Shown one piece after another: positions 51,096 to 60,183 of a DNA stretch of 64,000 nt; position 1 is the first letter of the stretch; each line of letters begins with the position of its first letter. The position numbers and the translations under genes were made by a program. The DNA is from JAJCZZ01 sp964569085 (GTDB lineage: Bacteria; Gemmatimonadota; Gemmatimonadetes; Longimicrobiales; Gaopeijiaceae). The notes beneath the pieces were generated by a model. The model saw only the letters and a list, made by a program, of their open reading frames with translations, was not told the origin of the DNA and did no database searches. Where the stretch lies: contig CAZMTA010000006.1 of the NCBI GenBank assembly GCA_964569085.1, positions 89,088 to 153,087 of the forward strand, in the 5' to 3' direction.

Positions 51096-52697
51096 TCAGG
51101 TCGCCGGGCCGGCCGCGTCCGACTGTACCAGCCGCACGAGCTCCACCCGACGTATCTTGCCCGTCCCCGTCCGGGGAAACGCGTCGTAGAAGAGGATTCG
51201 ATCCGGGCCCCGGGAGGCCGCGAGGGTCTCGCGGCACCAGTCCTTGAGCTCCTCCTCCGTAACGAGCGCGCCCTCGGTGGGAACGACGCATGCGCAGACG
51301 GCTTCTCCCAGGAGGGGGTCGGGTAGGCCCACGACCGCCGATTCCTGGACCGCCGGGTGCGCGTCGAGTCGAGACTCGATCTCCCGGGGGTAGATGTTGA
51401 AGCCAGACCGAATGATAACGTCTTTACGACGCCCCACCAAATGGACGAAGCCGTCCTCGTCCCGCATCCCCAGGTCGCCCGTGAGGAGGAACCCGTCCTC
51501 GTCCTGGACCGCCCGGGTCTCGCCGGGCTGCCGGGAATAACCCCGCATGATGCCCGGCCCGCGGAGGACGATCTCCCCCACGCTCTCCAGGGGGAGCTCG
51601 GTGCCGTCCCGCTCCACGATCCGGAGCTCGGTCCCCTCCAGGGGGCGCCCCACGGTGAAGGCCCGTTTCGATGGAGGGTCGTCCGGGCGGGCGACGCAGA
51701 CGGTGGCCGAGGCCTCGGTCACCGAGTACGCCACGACGACCGTGGGAACCAGCTCGGCCTCCACCCGACGCACCAGCTCGTCGTTCACCGGCGCGCCCGC
51801 CACCACCCCGAGGCGCAGCGAGGAGAGGTCGCGGGCCCGGGCCTCCTGCTCCCGCATCTCCCCCACGAAGAGCGTCGGTACCCCGTACAGCACGGTGGCC
51901 CCGTGCCGTTCCACCAGGTCCAGCGTCCCCCCGGCGTCGGGGTCGTCCTCCAGGACGAGGGACGCGCCCGAGAGGACGGTGGAGAGGATCCCGGGTCCCA
52001 GCCCGAAGACGTGGAAGAGGGATCCGATTCCCGCCACCCGGTCGTCCTCCTCCAGCCCCAGCTCCCGGGCGGTGCCCTCGGCGGCGTAGAGGAGGTTGGC
52101 GTGGGTCAGCTCCACCCCCTTGGGCTTCCCCGTCGTGCCGGAGGTGTAGACGATGGCGAAGGTCTCGTCCCCCACGTCCCCGTCGGGGCCGTCGAAGTCC
52201 CGTCCGCCACCGGCCGACACCAGGTCCTCGTACTGGAAGATCCGGTCGTCGTACCAGAGGTCCTCGTCCCCCACGGTCACCAGGTACTGGAGCTCGGGCA
52301 GCCCCACGAGGAGGTCCTCGAAGAGCTGGAGGAAGTCCACTCCGTAGCGGCGCTCCAACGTCACCGCGCACACCGCCTCCGAGTGCCGGAGCCGGTACTG
52401 GAGCTCGGCCGGGGTGAGGCGGGGGTCCAGCGGGACCACCAGCGCGCCCAGCTTGGCCGCCGCGAAGAACGTGACCACGAACTCGGGGCACGCCGGGAGC
52501 ACCAGCGCCACACGGTCGCCCGCCTCCACGCCCAGCTGGCCCAGCGCCGCGGCCAGCGCCTCCGCGCGGCCTTCGACCTCGGCGTACGTCAGGGCGTCCT
52601 CGCCCGCTCGCAGGAAGGTCCGGCCCGGATCGGTGGTCGCCCGGGTGCCCAGGACCGAAGCGACGGAGCTGCCGTCGGAGCGCTCCAGGAGCGCCAT
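51096..52697 (-). CDS. AMP-forming acyl-CoA/fatty-acid ligase
   Basis: 533 residues of the ANL superfamily: it would activate a carboxylic acid as acyl-AMP and transfer it to CoA. Motifs are IVYTSGTTGKPKGVELTHA near residue 180, YSVTEASATV, the LTGDLGMRDEDGFVHLVGR hinge region, RKDVIIRSGFNIYPREIE, and the C-terminal lysine in RTGTGKIRR. It resembles long- or medium-chain acyl-CoA synthetases. The substrate is unresolved. GGGAGGA stands 4 bases before the ATG, and a TATAAT box lies about 40 bases upstream. Confidence 0.9.
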   Translation of the reverse strand: MALLERSDGSSVASVLGTRATTDPGRTFLRAGEDALTYAEVEGRAEALAAALGQLGVEAGDRVALVLPACPEFVVTFFAAAKLGALVVPLDPRLTPAELQYRLRHSEAVCAVTLERRYGVDFLQLFEDLLVGLPELQYLVTVGDEDLWYDDRIFQYEDLVSAGGGRDFDGPDGDVGDETFAIVYTSGTTGKPKGVELTHANLLYAAEGTARELGLEEDDRVAGIGSLFHVFGLGPGILSTVLSGASLVLEDDPDAGGTLDLVERHGATVLYGVPTLFVGEMREQEARARDLSSLRLGVVAGAPVNDELVRRVEAELVPTVVVAYSVTEASATVCVARPDDPPSKRAFTVGRPLEGTELRIVERDGTELPLESVGEIVLRGPGIMRGYSRQPGETRAVQDEDGFLLTGDLGMRDEDGFVHLVGRRKDVIIRSGFNIYPREIESRLDAHPAVQESAVVGLPDPLLGEAVCACVVPTEGALVTEEELKDWCRETLAASRGPDRILFYDAFPRTGTGKIRRVELVRLVQSDAAGPAT

Positions 52698-52734
52698 GAG
52701 TCCTCCCGCCGAAGGAACGAGGAAAAGGGACCTG

Positions 52735-52740
52735 ATTATA
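52735..52740 (-). promoter_or_regulatory. TATAAT -10 box of the AMP-ligase gene
   Basis: A perfect TATAAT on the minus strand (ATTATA on plus at 52735-52740), the only exact match noticed in the window, 38 bases before the ATG. The -35 region (TCGCCC at 17 bp) is weak and lies inside the aroB terminator hairpin. Confidence 0.5.
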
Positions 52741-52747
52741 GAAGAGA

Positions 52748-52762
52748 CGCCCCGGAGGGGCG
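52748..52762 (-). terminator. terminator hairpin after aroB
   Basis: CGCCCC and GGGGCG separated by three bases form a compact stem-loop. On the minus strand it is followed by TCTCTTCTAT, a pyrimidine-rich tail. It ends the metallopeptidase-aroB transcript. Confidence 0.5.
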
Positions 52763-52812
52763 AGGCTTCCGGCCGGCGTCGGAGCCCCGGGAAGCGGTCC
52801 CCGGACCGGCCC

Positions 52813-53928
52813 TCAGGAGGGGGATCCGGACCGCGCGTCGGCGAGGACGTCCCGGACCAGCTCGTCGTCCACCTCCCGGCTCCACCCGCCCTCCCGGGCC
52901 ACCCGTCCGGGACGCTCCAGGAGGACGTAGCGGGGCCGGCCGCGCCGCGCCTTCTTGTCCGCCGCCAGATACGTCACCAGCTCGTCCACGGAGGCCTCCA
53001 CCGGCCCGGGATGGCCGAGGCCCAGGGGCTCGACGGCGGCGCGGAGCGCCTCCCGCGTCCCGGCCTCGGTCACGCCGGCCCGCTCCCCCAGCTCCGCTTC
53101 GAGGAGCATGCCGGCGGCCACGGCGCTCCCGTGCCCGAGCCGGTATCCCGAAGCCGCCTCCAGGGCGTGCCCGAGGGTGTGGCCGAAGTTCAGGATCTGC
53201 CGGAGCCCCCCTTCCCGCTCGTCCTCGCTCACCACGCGGGCCTTGAGCTCCACCGAGCGCAGCACGGCCCGCTCCACCGCGTCGGCCTCGCCGGCCAGGA
53301 GCTCCTCCGCCGCGTCGCCCAGCTCCGCCATGTACCCGGCGTCGAGGATGGCGCCGTGCTTCACCGCCTCGGCAAGCCCCTGGGCGCGCTCCTCCCGGGG
53401 CAGGGTCGCGATGGTCTCGGGATCGGCCACCACGATCCGGGGCGGGTGGAACGCCCCCACCAGGTTCTTGCCCGCCTCCACGTCCACGCCGGTCTTGCCG
53501 CCCACCGACGCGTCGATCATGGCCACCAGGCTGGTCGGGACCTGCACCACCGGGATCCCCCGGAGGTAGGTGGCGGCCACGAAGCCGCCCAGGTCCCCGG
53601 TCACCCCGCCCCCCACGGCCACCACGCACCCGTCGCGGCCCACCCCGGCGCCCAGGAGGGCGTCGGTGAGGCGAGCCCACTCCGACCGGTTCTTCGAGGC
53701 CTCGCCCCGGGGGAAGGTGAAGAGGTCCGCTGCGAGCCCCGCCCCGCGGCAGGCCTCCACCACCTGCCCGCCGTAGAGCTCGGCCACCCGGTCGTCGGAG
53801 ACCACCGCGTACCGGTGGGCGGGCGCGTGCTCCGCGAGGAGCCCGGGGAGGGTGCCCAGCACCCCCCGCCCCACCAGGACGGGGTAGTCCCGCCCCGCCG
53901 CCCGCACCTCCACCCGGGTGGCGCTCAT
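52813..53928 (-). CDS. aroB: 3-dehydroquinate synthase
   Basis: AroB cyclises DAHP to 3-dehydroquinate in the shikimate pathway. The 371 residues show VVAVGGGVTGDLGGFVAATY, QVPTSLVAMIDASVGGKTGV, KNLVGAFHPP, LAEAVKHGAILD and the zinc-site FGHTLGHALE and GHGSAVAAGM histidines, all as in active enzymes. The ATG overlaps the stop of the upstream HExxH protein gene as ATGA. No other aro genes are in the window. Confidence 0.96.
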   Translation of the reverse strand: MSATRVEVRAAGRDYPVLVGRGVLGTLPGLLAEHAPAHRYAVVSDDRVAELYGGQVVEACRGAGLAADLFTFPRGEASKNRSEWARLTDALLGAGVGRDGCVVAVGGGVTGDLGGFVAATYLRGIPVVQVPTSLVAMIDASVGGKTGVDVEAGKNLVGAFHPPRIVVADPETIATLPREERAQGLAEAVKHGAILDAGYMAELGDAAEELLAGEADAVERAVLRSVELKARVVSEDEREGGLRQILNFGHTLGHALEAASGYRLGHGSAVAAGMLLEAELGERAGVTEAGTREALRAAVEPLGLGHPGPVEASVDELVTYLAADKKARRGRPRYVLLERPGRVAREGGWSREVDDELVRDVLADARSGSPS

Positions 53929-55244
53929 GCCCCTCCGGCCCGGGATACGGCCACGGAGGCCGAGGCGGGCACGCCCACGCGGAGAACGGCCAGCGGACCG
54001 GCGTCGGACTCGCCGATCTCCAGGGACGCCGCCCGGGGGAAACCGTCCAGGCGAGGCCTGAGGGCCGTCACGAAGCGGTCCCGGGCCGCGGCGTCGTCCC
54101 AGGCCGTGGCCAGGACGAGCCCCTGGACGCCGTCGGGCCCCCGGAGGAGGACCCACCGGTCCCCACCCCACCCCGTGGCCGCCGTCGAGCCCGCCGGGCC
54201 CACGTGGGTGTCCAGGAGGATCCCCAGCTCGAGGCGCCCCAGCACGTCGGTCTCGACGACCTCCCAGCCCGGCACCTCCACCTCCACCGGGACCGGCTCG
54301 TCCGAGAGGTCCCCGGTGAGGACCTGCTCGGTGGAGCGCGGCAGCCGGGCGCCGAAGGGGGCCACCCGCCCCGAGTCCGCCCACATGCCCTGGACGAAGC
54401 CCGTGCCCTCCAGGTAGGGGAAGAGGAGGGCTTCCTGGATGACCGCGGGCGCGTCGGCGAGGGCCGGGAACTGGGAGCGCATCCCCTCCAGCGCCGGCCG
54501 GAGGGTGGTCCCGAAGTCCGGGAGGGTGGCCAGGTCCACCGCCGAGCCCCGCTGCTGCTCCGCCAGGAACTCGAGCATGACCAGGGTGGCGTGGCCCTCG
54601 ATGGCGGCCTGGGCCGCCGTGGCCCGGTCGTTCCCGAGCTCGGGGTCGGTGATGACGTCGAGCTCCGCCGACTGGTCCTGCACCGCGTGGACGAGCTCGT
54701 GGATCAGAAGGCCCTGGAGCGACGGAGCGGGCTGGTCGTCGAGGATGAAGAGCGCGGTGGAGTCGGGCTCGTAGAAGCCGGCCACCTGCTCCGTGTAGAG
54801 GGCCAGGAGGACCCCGCGCAGGTCCAGGTCCGCCGAGGCGAGCCCCAGCAGGTGATACGCCGCCACGGCCTGTCGCGCCTCCTCCGGGGAGAGCTCCTCG
54901 TCCAGCTTGTGCTCCAGGTAGCGCACCAGCTCGGCCCGGCTCCGCTTCTCGAGGCGTACGGGCTCCCGCAGCTCCATCCCGGACCGGCCGGCGAGGTCGC
55001 GCAGGAGCGCCCCGGCCAGCGTCCGGAGCTGCGGATCCGAGGATTCCACCATCACCTCGGCCTCCGCCTGGGGCGCGGACTGGGCACAGGCGCCGCCCGC
55101 ACCCACGCCGAGGCAGGCGAGGACGACGAGGACGCCCCGCCCGCCGACGCGTCGGCGGGCCCGGGCGCGGCGGTCCGGAGCGGGGCCCCGCGTGGTGGAC
55201 GGACCCCGACGCGGGGCGGCGGGGGGAAGGGCGGGATGGGTCAC
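53925..55244 (-). CDS. secreted HExxH protein of unknown family, coupled to aroB
   Basis: 439 residues from a GTG. A long Arg/Pro-rich start leads to a hydrophobic export segment ending GAGGACAQ (lipoprotein or type I signal). The mature part contains ALFILDDQPAPSLQGLLIHE followed by LVHAVQDQ, so HELVH is at 182-186, then AAIEGHATLVMLEFL about 40 residues later, giving a possible third ligand. This is the pattern of a zinc metallopeptidase-like domain also seen in uncharacterised bacterial proteins. The C-terminal half (about 290-430) shows no known motif. An in-frame ATG 55 codons upstream (55409) would add a Pro-rich extension and seems unlikely. Confidence 0.78.
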   Translation of the reverse strand: MTHPALPPAAPRRGPSTTRGPAPDRRARARRRVGGRGVLVVLACLGVGAGGACAQSAPQAEAEVMVESSDPQLRTLAGALLRDLAGRSGMELREPVRLEKRSRAELVRYLEHKLDEELSPEEARQAVAAYHLLGLASADLDLRGVLLALYTEQVAGFYEPDSTALFILDDQPAPSLQGLLIHELVHAVQDQSAELDVITDPELGNDRATAAQAAIEGHATLVMLEFLAEQQRGSAVDLATLPDFGTTLRPALEGMRSQFPALADAPAVIQEALLFPYLEGTGFVQGMWADSGRVAPFGARLPRSTEQVLTGDLSDEPVPVEVEVPGWEVVETDVLGRLELGILLDTHVGPAGSTAATGWGGDRWVLLRGPDGVQGLVLATAWDDAAARDRFVTALRPRLDGFPRAASLEIGESDAGPLAVLRVGVPASASVAVSRAGGA

Positions 55245-55521
55245 GGCGGCCTCGGGCTGCACGCCGGGGGCGGGCGCGGCCCGTCGGCCGCGGGGCGCCG
55301 CCCCGGCACGGGGTGGGATTGGAGTCTGACCCGGCCCCCGGGGCCGGTCAAGACGCTCCGACGGCTCTTGAAGCGCCCCCGGCGGCCCCTCTAGCTTCCC
55401 ACCCAGCACACCACCGGGGGGCCGTCGACCGGACCCGGCGACCTCTTCGGACGCCCCCGTGTATCACCCGCGAGATCGGGCGCCGCCCACGGCGCGCCCC
55501 TCTTCTCCCTCCCGGAACGAC

Positions 55522-57732
55522 ATGGCCAACGCGAAGCCCAGGAAGCGAAAGAAGAAGACCGGCGGCTCCTTCAAGGAGCGGCTGAAGGCGGCGCTGTGGC
55601 ACCCCCGGCTCTTCGTCCTGGTGGGGGCGTTCCTCCTGGCCTTCGGGGTTGGCGGCGCGCTGGGGAGCTGGAAGAACCTGTGCGCCGGGGACGCCTGCCC
55701 CTCCATCGCCCAGATCAAGACGTGGGAGCCGGAGCAGACCAGCAAGCTCCTGGCCCACGACGGCGAGCTCATCTCCGAGATCGGGTTCGAGCGCCGAACC
55801 CCCGTCTCGATCCAGGCCCTTCCCGAGTACGTGCCCCAGGCCGTCGTCGCCATCGAGGACGGGCGCTTCTACTCCCACAACGGCTTCGACCCCCGGGGCA
55901 TCGCGCGGGCCGTCTTCGGCGTGCTGACGGGCCGGAACCTGGGGGGCGGGAGCACGATCACGCAGCAGCTCGCCCGGAACATGTTCGAGGGCCAGATCGG
56001 CTTCGAGCGCCGGGTGCTGCGGAAGCTGAAGGAGCTCCAGGTGGCCCTGGACCTGGAGCGGTCGTACACCAAGGACCAGATCCTCGAGGGGTACCTCAAC
56101 GAGATCTACATGGGCCGGGGCTACGGCTTCCAGAACGCCGCCCGCAACTACCTGGGGAAGAACGCCACGGACATGAACGTGGCGGAGGCCGCCCTCCTGG
56201 CCGCCATCCTGAACCGCCCCGGAGCCTACGACCCCTTCCGGAACCCGGACAACGCGCGGCGCCGCCGCAACCTCGTCCTCACCCGGATGGCCGATCAGGG
56301 CTACCTCACCGAGGAGGAGGCCGCCCGCTGGAAGGCGCACCCCCTGCCCCAGTCCGAGCCCCAGGGGACGGTCGTCTCCATGGCGCCGTACTTCGAGGAG
56401 TGGGTGCGTCAGATCCTGGACTCCCGCTTCGGGGACGAGATCTACCGGAGCGGGCTCCGGGTCTACACGACGCTGGACCGGGAGATGCAGATGGCGGCCC
56501 GGACCGCCATGGAGGCCGGCTGGGAGGCCATCGAGTCGGACCCCAACTTCGAGCACCCGACGTACGAGGAGTTCGACACCGTCCAGAGCTTCGCCGGGTC
56601 CACGCCGTACCTCCAGGGAGCCTTCATCGCCCTGGATCCGGCCACCGGGCACGTCCGGGCCCTGGTGGGCGGCCGGGACTTCCGCCAGTCGAAGTTCGAC
56701 CGGGCCCGCCAGGCGCGGCGCCAGGCCGGCTCGTCCTTCAAGCCCTTCGTGTACACCTCCGCCATCGCCAGCGGGATCCCGGCGTCCCACATCGTCGTGG
56801 ACGCGCCCGTGGTCTACAGCCAGGTGAGCGGCCGGGACTGGCGCCCCTCGAACTTCACCAACGAGTTCAAGGGGCCCATGACGATCCGGGAGGGGCTCTA
56901 CACCTCCACGAACATGATCGCCATCAAGCTGGGCTGGGAGGAGGTGGGCATCGAGACGGTGGCCCAGACGGCCCGGCGCCTGGGGATCCAGACCCAGATC
57001 GAGCGCTTCCCCTCCACCACCATCGGCGCGGCGGAGGTCATCCCCATCCAGCTCGCCGAGGCGTACTCGGCCTTCCCGACCATGGGCACGAAGGTGCGCC
57101 CCTTCCCAATCCTCCGGGTGGAGGACGCCCAGGGGAACGTGGTCTGGGAGCCCCAGCCCGAGCGCACGCAGGTCCTGGACTCCCTGGTGTCCCGCATCAT
57201 GGTCTCCATGCTGGAGGACGTGGTGATCCGGGGAACCGGCTACAACGCCATCCGCAACGTGGCCGGCCTGCCCACGGAGGTCCCCGCCGCGGGGAAGACG
57301 GGGACCACAAACGACGGCACCGACGTCTGGTTCAGCGGGTTCACGCCCAACCTCCTGGCCACCGTCTGGTTCGGGATGGACAACCCCCAGCCCATCTTCG
57401 AGCTCGGCGCCGGGCGGCGTCAGGCCACCGGAGGAGGGCTCGCGGCCCCCGTGTGGGGGCGCTTCATGCGTAGCGTCTACTACGGGAACCCCGCGGCGGA
57501 GGACGCCGGGGGCGACGGCGAGACGGCGGGGGTGATCCCCGTCCCGGAGCCGTGGCCGGTGCCCGACGGGCTGACCACGACCATGGTGGATCGGCGGACC
57601 GGGAAGCTGGCCTCCCGCTGGTGCGACGAGGAGGACCGCTACCTGGAGTACTTCATCCCCGGAACCGAGCCCACCGAGTACTGCGACCGCTCCGGCGGAC
57701 GGCGCTTCCGGATCCCCGGGATGCGGCGCTGA
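55522..57732 (+). CDS. penicillin-binding protein 1A-type bifunctional peptidoglycan synthase
   Basis: A class A PBP that polymerises glycan and cross-links peptides. The 736 residues have a basic cytoplasmic tail, one TM helix (about 33-53), a GT51 domain with catalytic Glu112 in IEDGRFYSHNGFDPRG plus GGSTITQQLARNM, and a transpeptidase with S404xxK (QAGSSFKPF), STN at 462-464 and KTGTT at 592. The C-terminal end carries a Cys pair (RWCDEEDRYLEYF, EYCDRSGG). The ATG at 55522 gives the expected N-terminus, whereas an ATG 21 codons earlier does not. It is divergent from the HExxH gene. Confidence 0.95.
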   Translation: MANAKPRKRKKKTGGSFKERLKAALWHPRLFVLVGAFLLAFGVGGALGSWKNLCAGDACPSIAQIKTWEPEQTSKLLAHDGELISEIGFERRTPVSIQALPEYVPQAVVAIEDGRFYSHNGFDPRGIARAVFGVLTGRNLGGGSTITQQLARNMFEGQIGFERRVLRKLKELQVALDLERSYTKDQILEGYLNEIYMGRGYGFQNAARNYLGKNATDMNVAEAALLAAILNRPGAYDPFRNPDNARRRRNLVLTRMADQGYLTEEEAARWKAHPLPQSEPQGTVVSMAPYFEEWVRQILDSRFGDEIYRSGLRVYTTLDREMQMAARTAMEAGWEAIESDPNFEHPTYEEFDTVQSFAGSTPYLQGAFIALDPATGHVRALVGGRDFRQSKFDRARQARRQAGSSFKPFVYTSAIASGIPASHIVVDAPVVYSQVSGRDWRPSNFTNEFKGPMTIREGLYTSTNMIAIKLGWEEVGIETVAQTARRLGIQTQIERFPSTTIGAAEVIPIQLAEAYSAFPTMGTKVRPFPILRVEDAQGNVVWEPQPERTQVLDSLVSRIMVSMLEDVVIRGTGYNAIRNVAGLPTEVPAAGKTGTTNDGTDVWFSGFTPNLLATVWFGMDNPQPIFELGAGRRQATGGGLAAPVWGRFMRSVYYGNPAAEDAGGDGETAGVIPVPEPWPVPDGLTTTMVDRRTGKLASRWCDEEDRYLEYFIPGTEPTEYCDRSGGRRFRIPGMRR

Positions 57733-57956
57733 CCACGGAGCCGGAGGCCCGCCCCACCTTCGTCTTCGAGACGACCACCGCGGCGCTGTGGGCCGAGGAG
57801 GTGGCCGAGGCCCGGGGGATCCCCGCCGAGCTGGTTCCCGCCCCCGCCGACTCCGGGGCGAAGTGCGACCTGGCGCTGGTGACCCTTCCCGACCGGAGCG
57901 AGGCGCTGGAGACCGCGCTCACCGAGGAGGGCGTGGACTTCCGGCGCTGGGCCTGA
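57729..57956 (+). CDS. DUF3343-like small protein (putative Se/S carrier family)
   Basis: 75 residues: TFVFETTTAALWAEEVAEAR followed by GIPAELVPAPADSGAKCDLA, then EALETALTEEGVDFRRW. The helix-strand order and the single Cys in KCDLAL match the DUF3343 putative Se/S-carrier family. No ATG, GTG or TTG lies between the PBP1A stop and the conserved segment. A CTG overlapping that stop as CTGA is the best start. The nearest canonical codon is a GTG about 110 bases inside PBP1A. It ends one base before deoA's stop on the other strand. Confidence 0.7.
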   Translation: MTTEPEARPTFVFETTTAALWAEEVAEARGIPAELVPAPADSGAKCDLALVTLPDRSEALETALTEEGVDFRRWA

Positions 57957-57957
57957 C

Positions 57958-59286
57958 TCAGCCGAGGCGCTCGACGCCCTCGGCGGTCACCCGGTGGGAG
58001 ATCAGCGGCCGGAGCGGCTCGGGCTCCCCGTCGCCCACCTCCACGGCGGCGCGGAGGATCCGCACCCCCTCCTCGGCCTCCGCGGGGGTGCGGGCGTGGA
58101 CGGTCCCCAGCGGGTCGCCGGGTCGGACCGCGTCGCCCGGGCGGACCCCCACCTCGAAGCCGACCCCCGGGTCGATGGCGTCCCCCATGCGGCGCCGGCC
58201 GCCGCCCAGCGTCGTCACGCCCTCGCCCAGGCGCCGGGGGCGGACCCCCAGCACGAGCCCGGCCCTCTCGGCCTCCACGACCCTGCGCTCCGGGGCGGTG
58301 CGCAGACGGGTTGGGTCGTCCAGCACGGAGGGATCGCCGCCCTGGGCCTCCACCAGGCGCCGGAAGCGCTCCAGCGCCTCGCCGGAGGCCAGCGCGCTCC
58401 GCGCCCGCTCCGGGGCCGCGTCCGGATCGTCCATCCCGCCGCAGCGGAGCATCTCCGCCACCTCCGCCACGACGACCTCCCGGAGATCGTCCGGGCCCTC
58501 GCCGCGCAGGCACGCCACCGCCTCCGCGGTCTCGAGACCGTTGCCCACCGCGCGACCCAGCGGCCGGTCCATGGCCGTCAGGAGCGCCACGGTCTCCAGA
58601 CCCCGCCGGTGCCCCACCGAGACCATGGTCCGGGCCAGCTCCAGCGCCTCCTCCTCCGGAGGGAGGAACGCCCCCTCCCCCACCTTCACGTCCAGGACGA
58701 GCCCGTCGAGCCCCTCCGCCAGCTTCTTGCTCATGATGCTGGCGGCGATGAGGGGGATGGCCGGCACGGTGGCCGTGACGTCCCGGAGGGCGTAGAGCCG
58801 GCGGTCCAGCGGGGCGATCTCCGCCGTCTGCCCGATCATCGCGCACCCCACCTCCGCCAGGACGGCCCGGAACTCGTCGAGGGAGAGGTCGGTGCGGAAG
58901 CCGGGGATGGCCTCGAGCTTGTCCAGGGTCCCGGTGGTGTGGCCCAGGCCCCGACCGGACATCATGGGCACCGCCAGGCCGACGGCGGCCGCCAGGGGAG
59001 CCAGGACGAGCGACACCTTGTCGCCGACGCCTCCGGTGGAGTGCTTGTCCACCACCGGCGCCTCCAGGCCCGGATGCTCCAGGACGGCGCCCGAGCGGAC
59101 CATGGCGTCCACCAGGACGTCGGTCTCCCCGGCGTCGAGGCCCCGGTGGTAGACGGCCATGAGGAAGGCCGCCATCTGGTAGTCCTCCACCGAGCCGGAC
59201 AGATAGCCGTCCAGGAACCCCCGGAGCTCCTCCTCCGGAACCTGGCCCCCGTCCCGCTTCCGCTCGATCACGCGCGCTGGGATCAT
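57958..59286 (-). CDS. deoA: pyrimidine-nucleoside (thymidine) phosphorylase
   Basis: This enzyme cleaves pyrimidine nucleosides with phosphate to base and (deoxy)ribose-1-phosphate. The 442 residues contain the signature SGRGLGHTTGTLDKLEAIPG, the phosphate-binding KHSTGGVGDKVSLVLAPLAA, and KKLAEGLDGLVLDVKVGEGA. Sequence alone does not separate DeoA (thymidine-specific) from Pdp (broad). It stands alone, converging with the DUF3343 gene and diverging from a tetratricopeptide-like gene. Confidence 0.94.
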   Translation of the reverse strand: MIPARVIERKRDGGQVPEEELRGFLDGYLSGSVEDYQMAAFLMAVYHRGLDAGETDVLVDAMVRSGAVLEHPGLEAPVVDKHSTGGVGDKVSLVLAPLAAAVGLAVPMMSGRGLGHTTGTLDKLEAIPGFRTDLSLDEFRAVLAEVGCAMIGQTAEIAPLDRRLYALRDVTATVPAIPLIAASIMSKKLAEGLDGLVLDVKVGEGAFLPPEEEALELARTMVSVGHRRGLETVALLTAMDRPLGRAVGNGLETAEAVACLRGEGPDDLREVVVAEVAEMLRCGGMDDPDAAPERARSALASGEALERFRRLVEAQGGDPSVLDDPTRLRTAPERRVVEAERAGLVLGVRPRRLGEGVTTLGGGRRRMGDAIDPGVGFEVGVRPGDAVRPGDPLGTVHARTPAEAEEGVRILRAAVEVGDGEPEPLRPLISHRVTAEGVERLG

Positions 59287-59350
59287 TGACCCGCCCCCTC
59301 ACTCCGCTGAGATTCTACGCTTCTTCCCGCCCACCCAGGCCCGAGGCGCC

Positions 59351-60154
59351 GTGCTTCCTCGTACGCGCACGCCCCCGCTCCACGCTCTCCTCCCGCTCGT
59401 CCTGGCGCTCCTCTGCGTCCCGGCGACCTCCGCGGCCCAGACGCCCCGGTCGGTGCCCGCGACCTCGCCGGCCCAGGATCTCCGCGTCGGTGACGAGGCC
59501 CACACCGGCCTCCGCCCGCGGGACGCGCTGGCCTCGTTCCGGAACGTGCTGGACGTCCAGCCGGAGCACTACGGCGCCCTGTGGAGAGCCACCCGGGAGG
59601 CCGTGACCCTCGGCATGCTCGCCGAGACCGATCCCGGCGCCTGGTACCGGGACGCCGAGGACTTCGGTCGCCGGGCCGTGGCCGCCGAGCCCGAAGGCGT
59701 CGAAGGGTGGGAATGGCTGGCCATCGCGCTGGGACGTCGCGCCCTCGACCAGGGTCCGCGTCAGCGGATCCGCCTGGCCGGCGAGGTCCGGCGCGCGGCG
59801 CTCCACGCCCTGGAGCTCGACTCCACCAGCGCCCCCGCCCACCACGTCCTGGGGGAGTGGAACGCCGAGGTCAAGCGACTGGGCGGCGTCACGCGCTGGG
59901 CGGCGGAGCGCCTCCTCGGCGCCGAAGCCTTCGACGAGGCGTCCTGGGACGCCGCCCTGGCGCACCTGGAGCGAGCCGTGGAGCTGGAGCCCAGGGAGCT
60001 CATCCACCACCTGGCGCTCGCCCGTGCCTACCTGGACGTGGATCGGCCCGACGAGGCGCGGATCCATCTGCGCCACGTGCTGGAGCGGCCCGCCGTGGAG
60101 CCCACCGACCCGCTGCACAAGCAGCGAGCCCAGGAGCTTCTCGGCGCCCGCTGA
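59351..60154 (+). CDS. secreted tetratricopeptide-like protein
   Basis: 267 residues. The signal peptide ends PATSAAQ. The mature chain consists of helical pairs: TGLRPRDALASFRNVLDVQP, DAEDFGRRAVAAEPEGVEGW, VRRAALHALELDSTSAPAHH, AALAHLERAVELEPRELIHH and DVDRPDEARIHLRHVLERPA, so about five TPR-like units. It probably scaffolds protein contacts in the periplasm. The partner is unknown. GTG start, with a TTGACC box (59286-59291) upstream inside the start of deoA. Confidence 0.82.
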   Translation: MLPRTRTPPLHALLPLVLALLCVPATSAAQTPRSVPATSPAQDLRVGDEAHTGLRPRDALASFRNVLDVQPEHYGALWRATREAVTLGMLAETDPGAWYRDAEDFGRRAVAAEPEGVEGWEWLAIALGRRALDQGPRQRIRLAGEVRRAALHALELDSTSAPAHHVLGEWNAEVKRLGGVTRWAAERLLGAEAFDEASWDAALAHLERAVELEPRELIHHLALARAYLDVDRPDEARIHLRHVLERPAVEPTDPLHKQRAQELLGAR

Positions 60155-60183
60155 GGCCCGACCCGGTCCGTCCGAGGGTCCGG

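Noticed and set aside
55245..55409. N-terminal extension of the HExxH protein from the ATG at 55409
   Set aside because: It is Pro/Arg/Gly-rich without any pattern and would put more than 100 residues before the export segment. The GTG at 55244 is more plausible.
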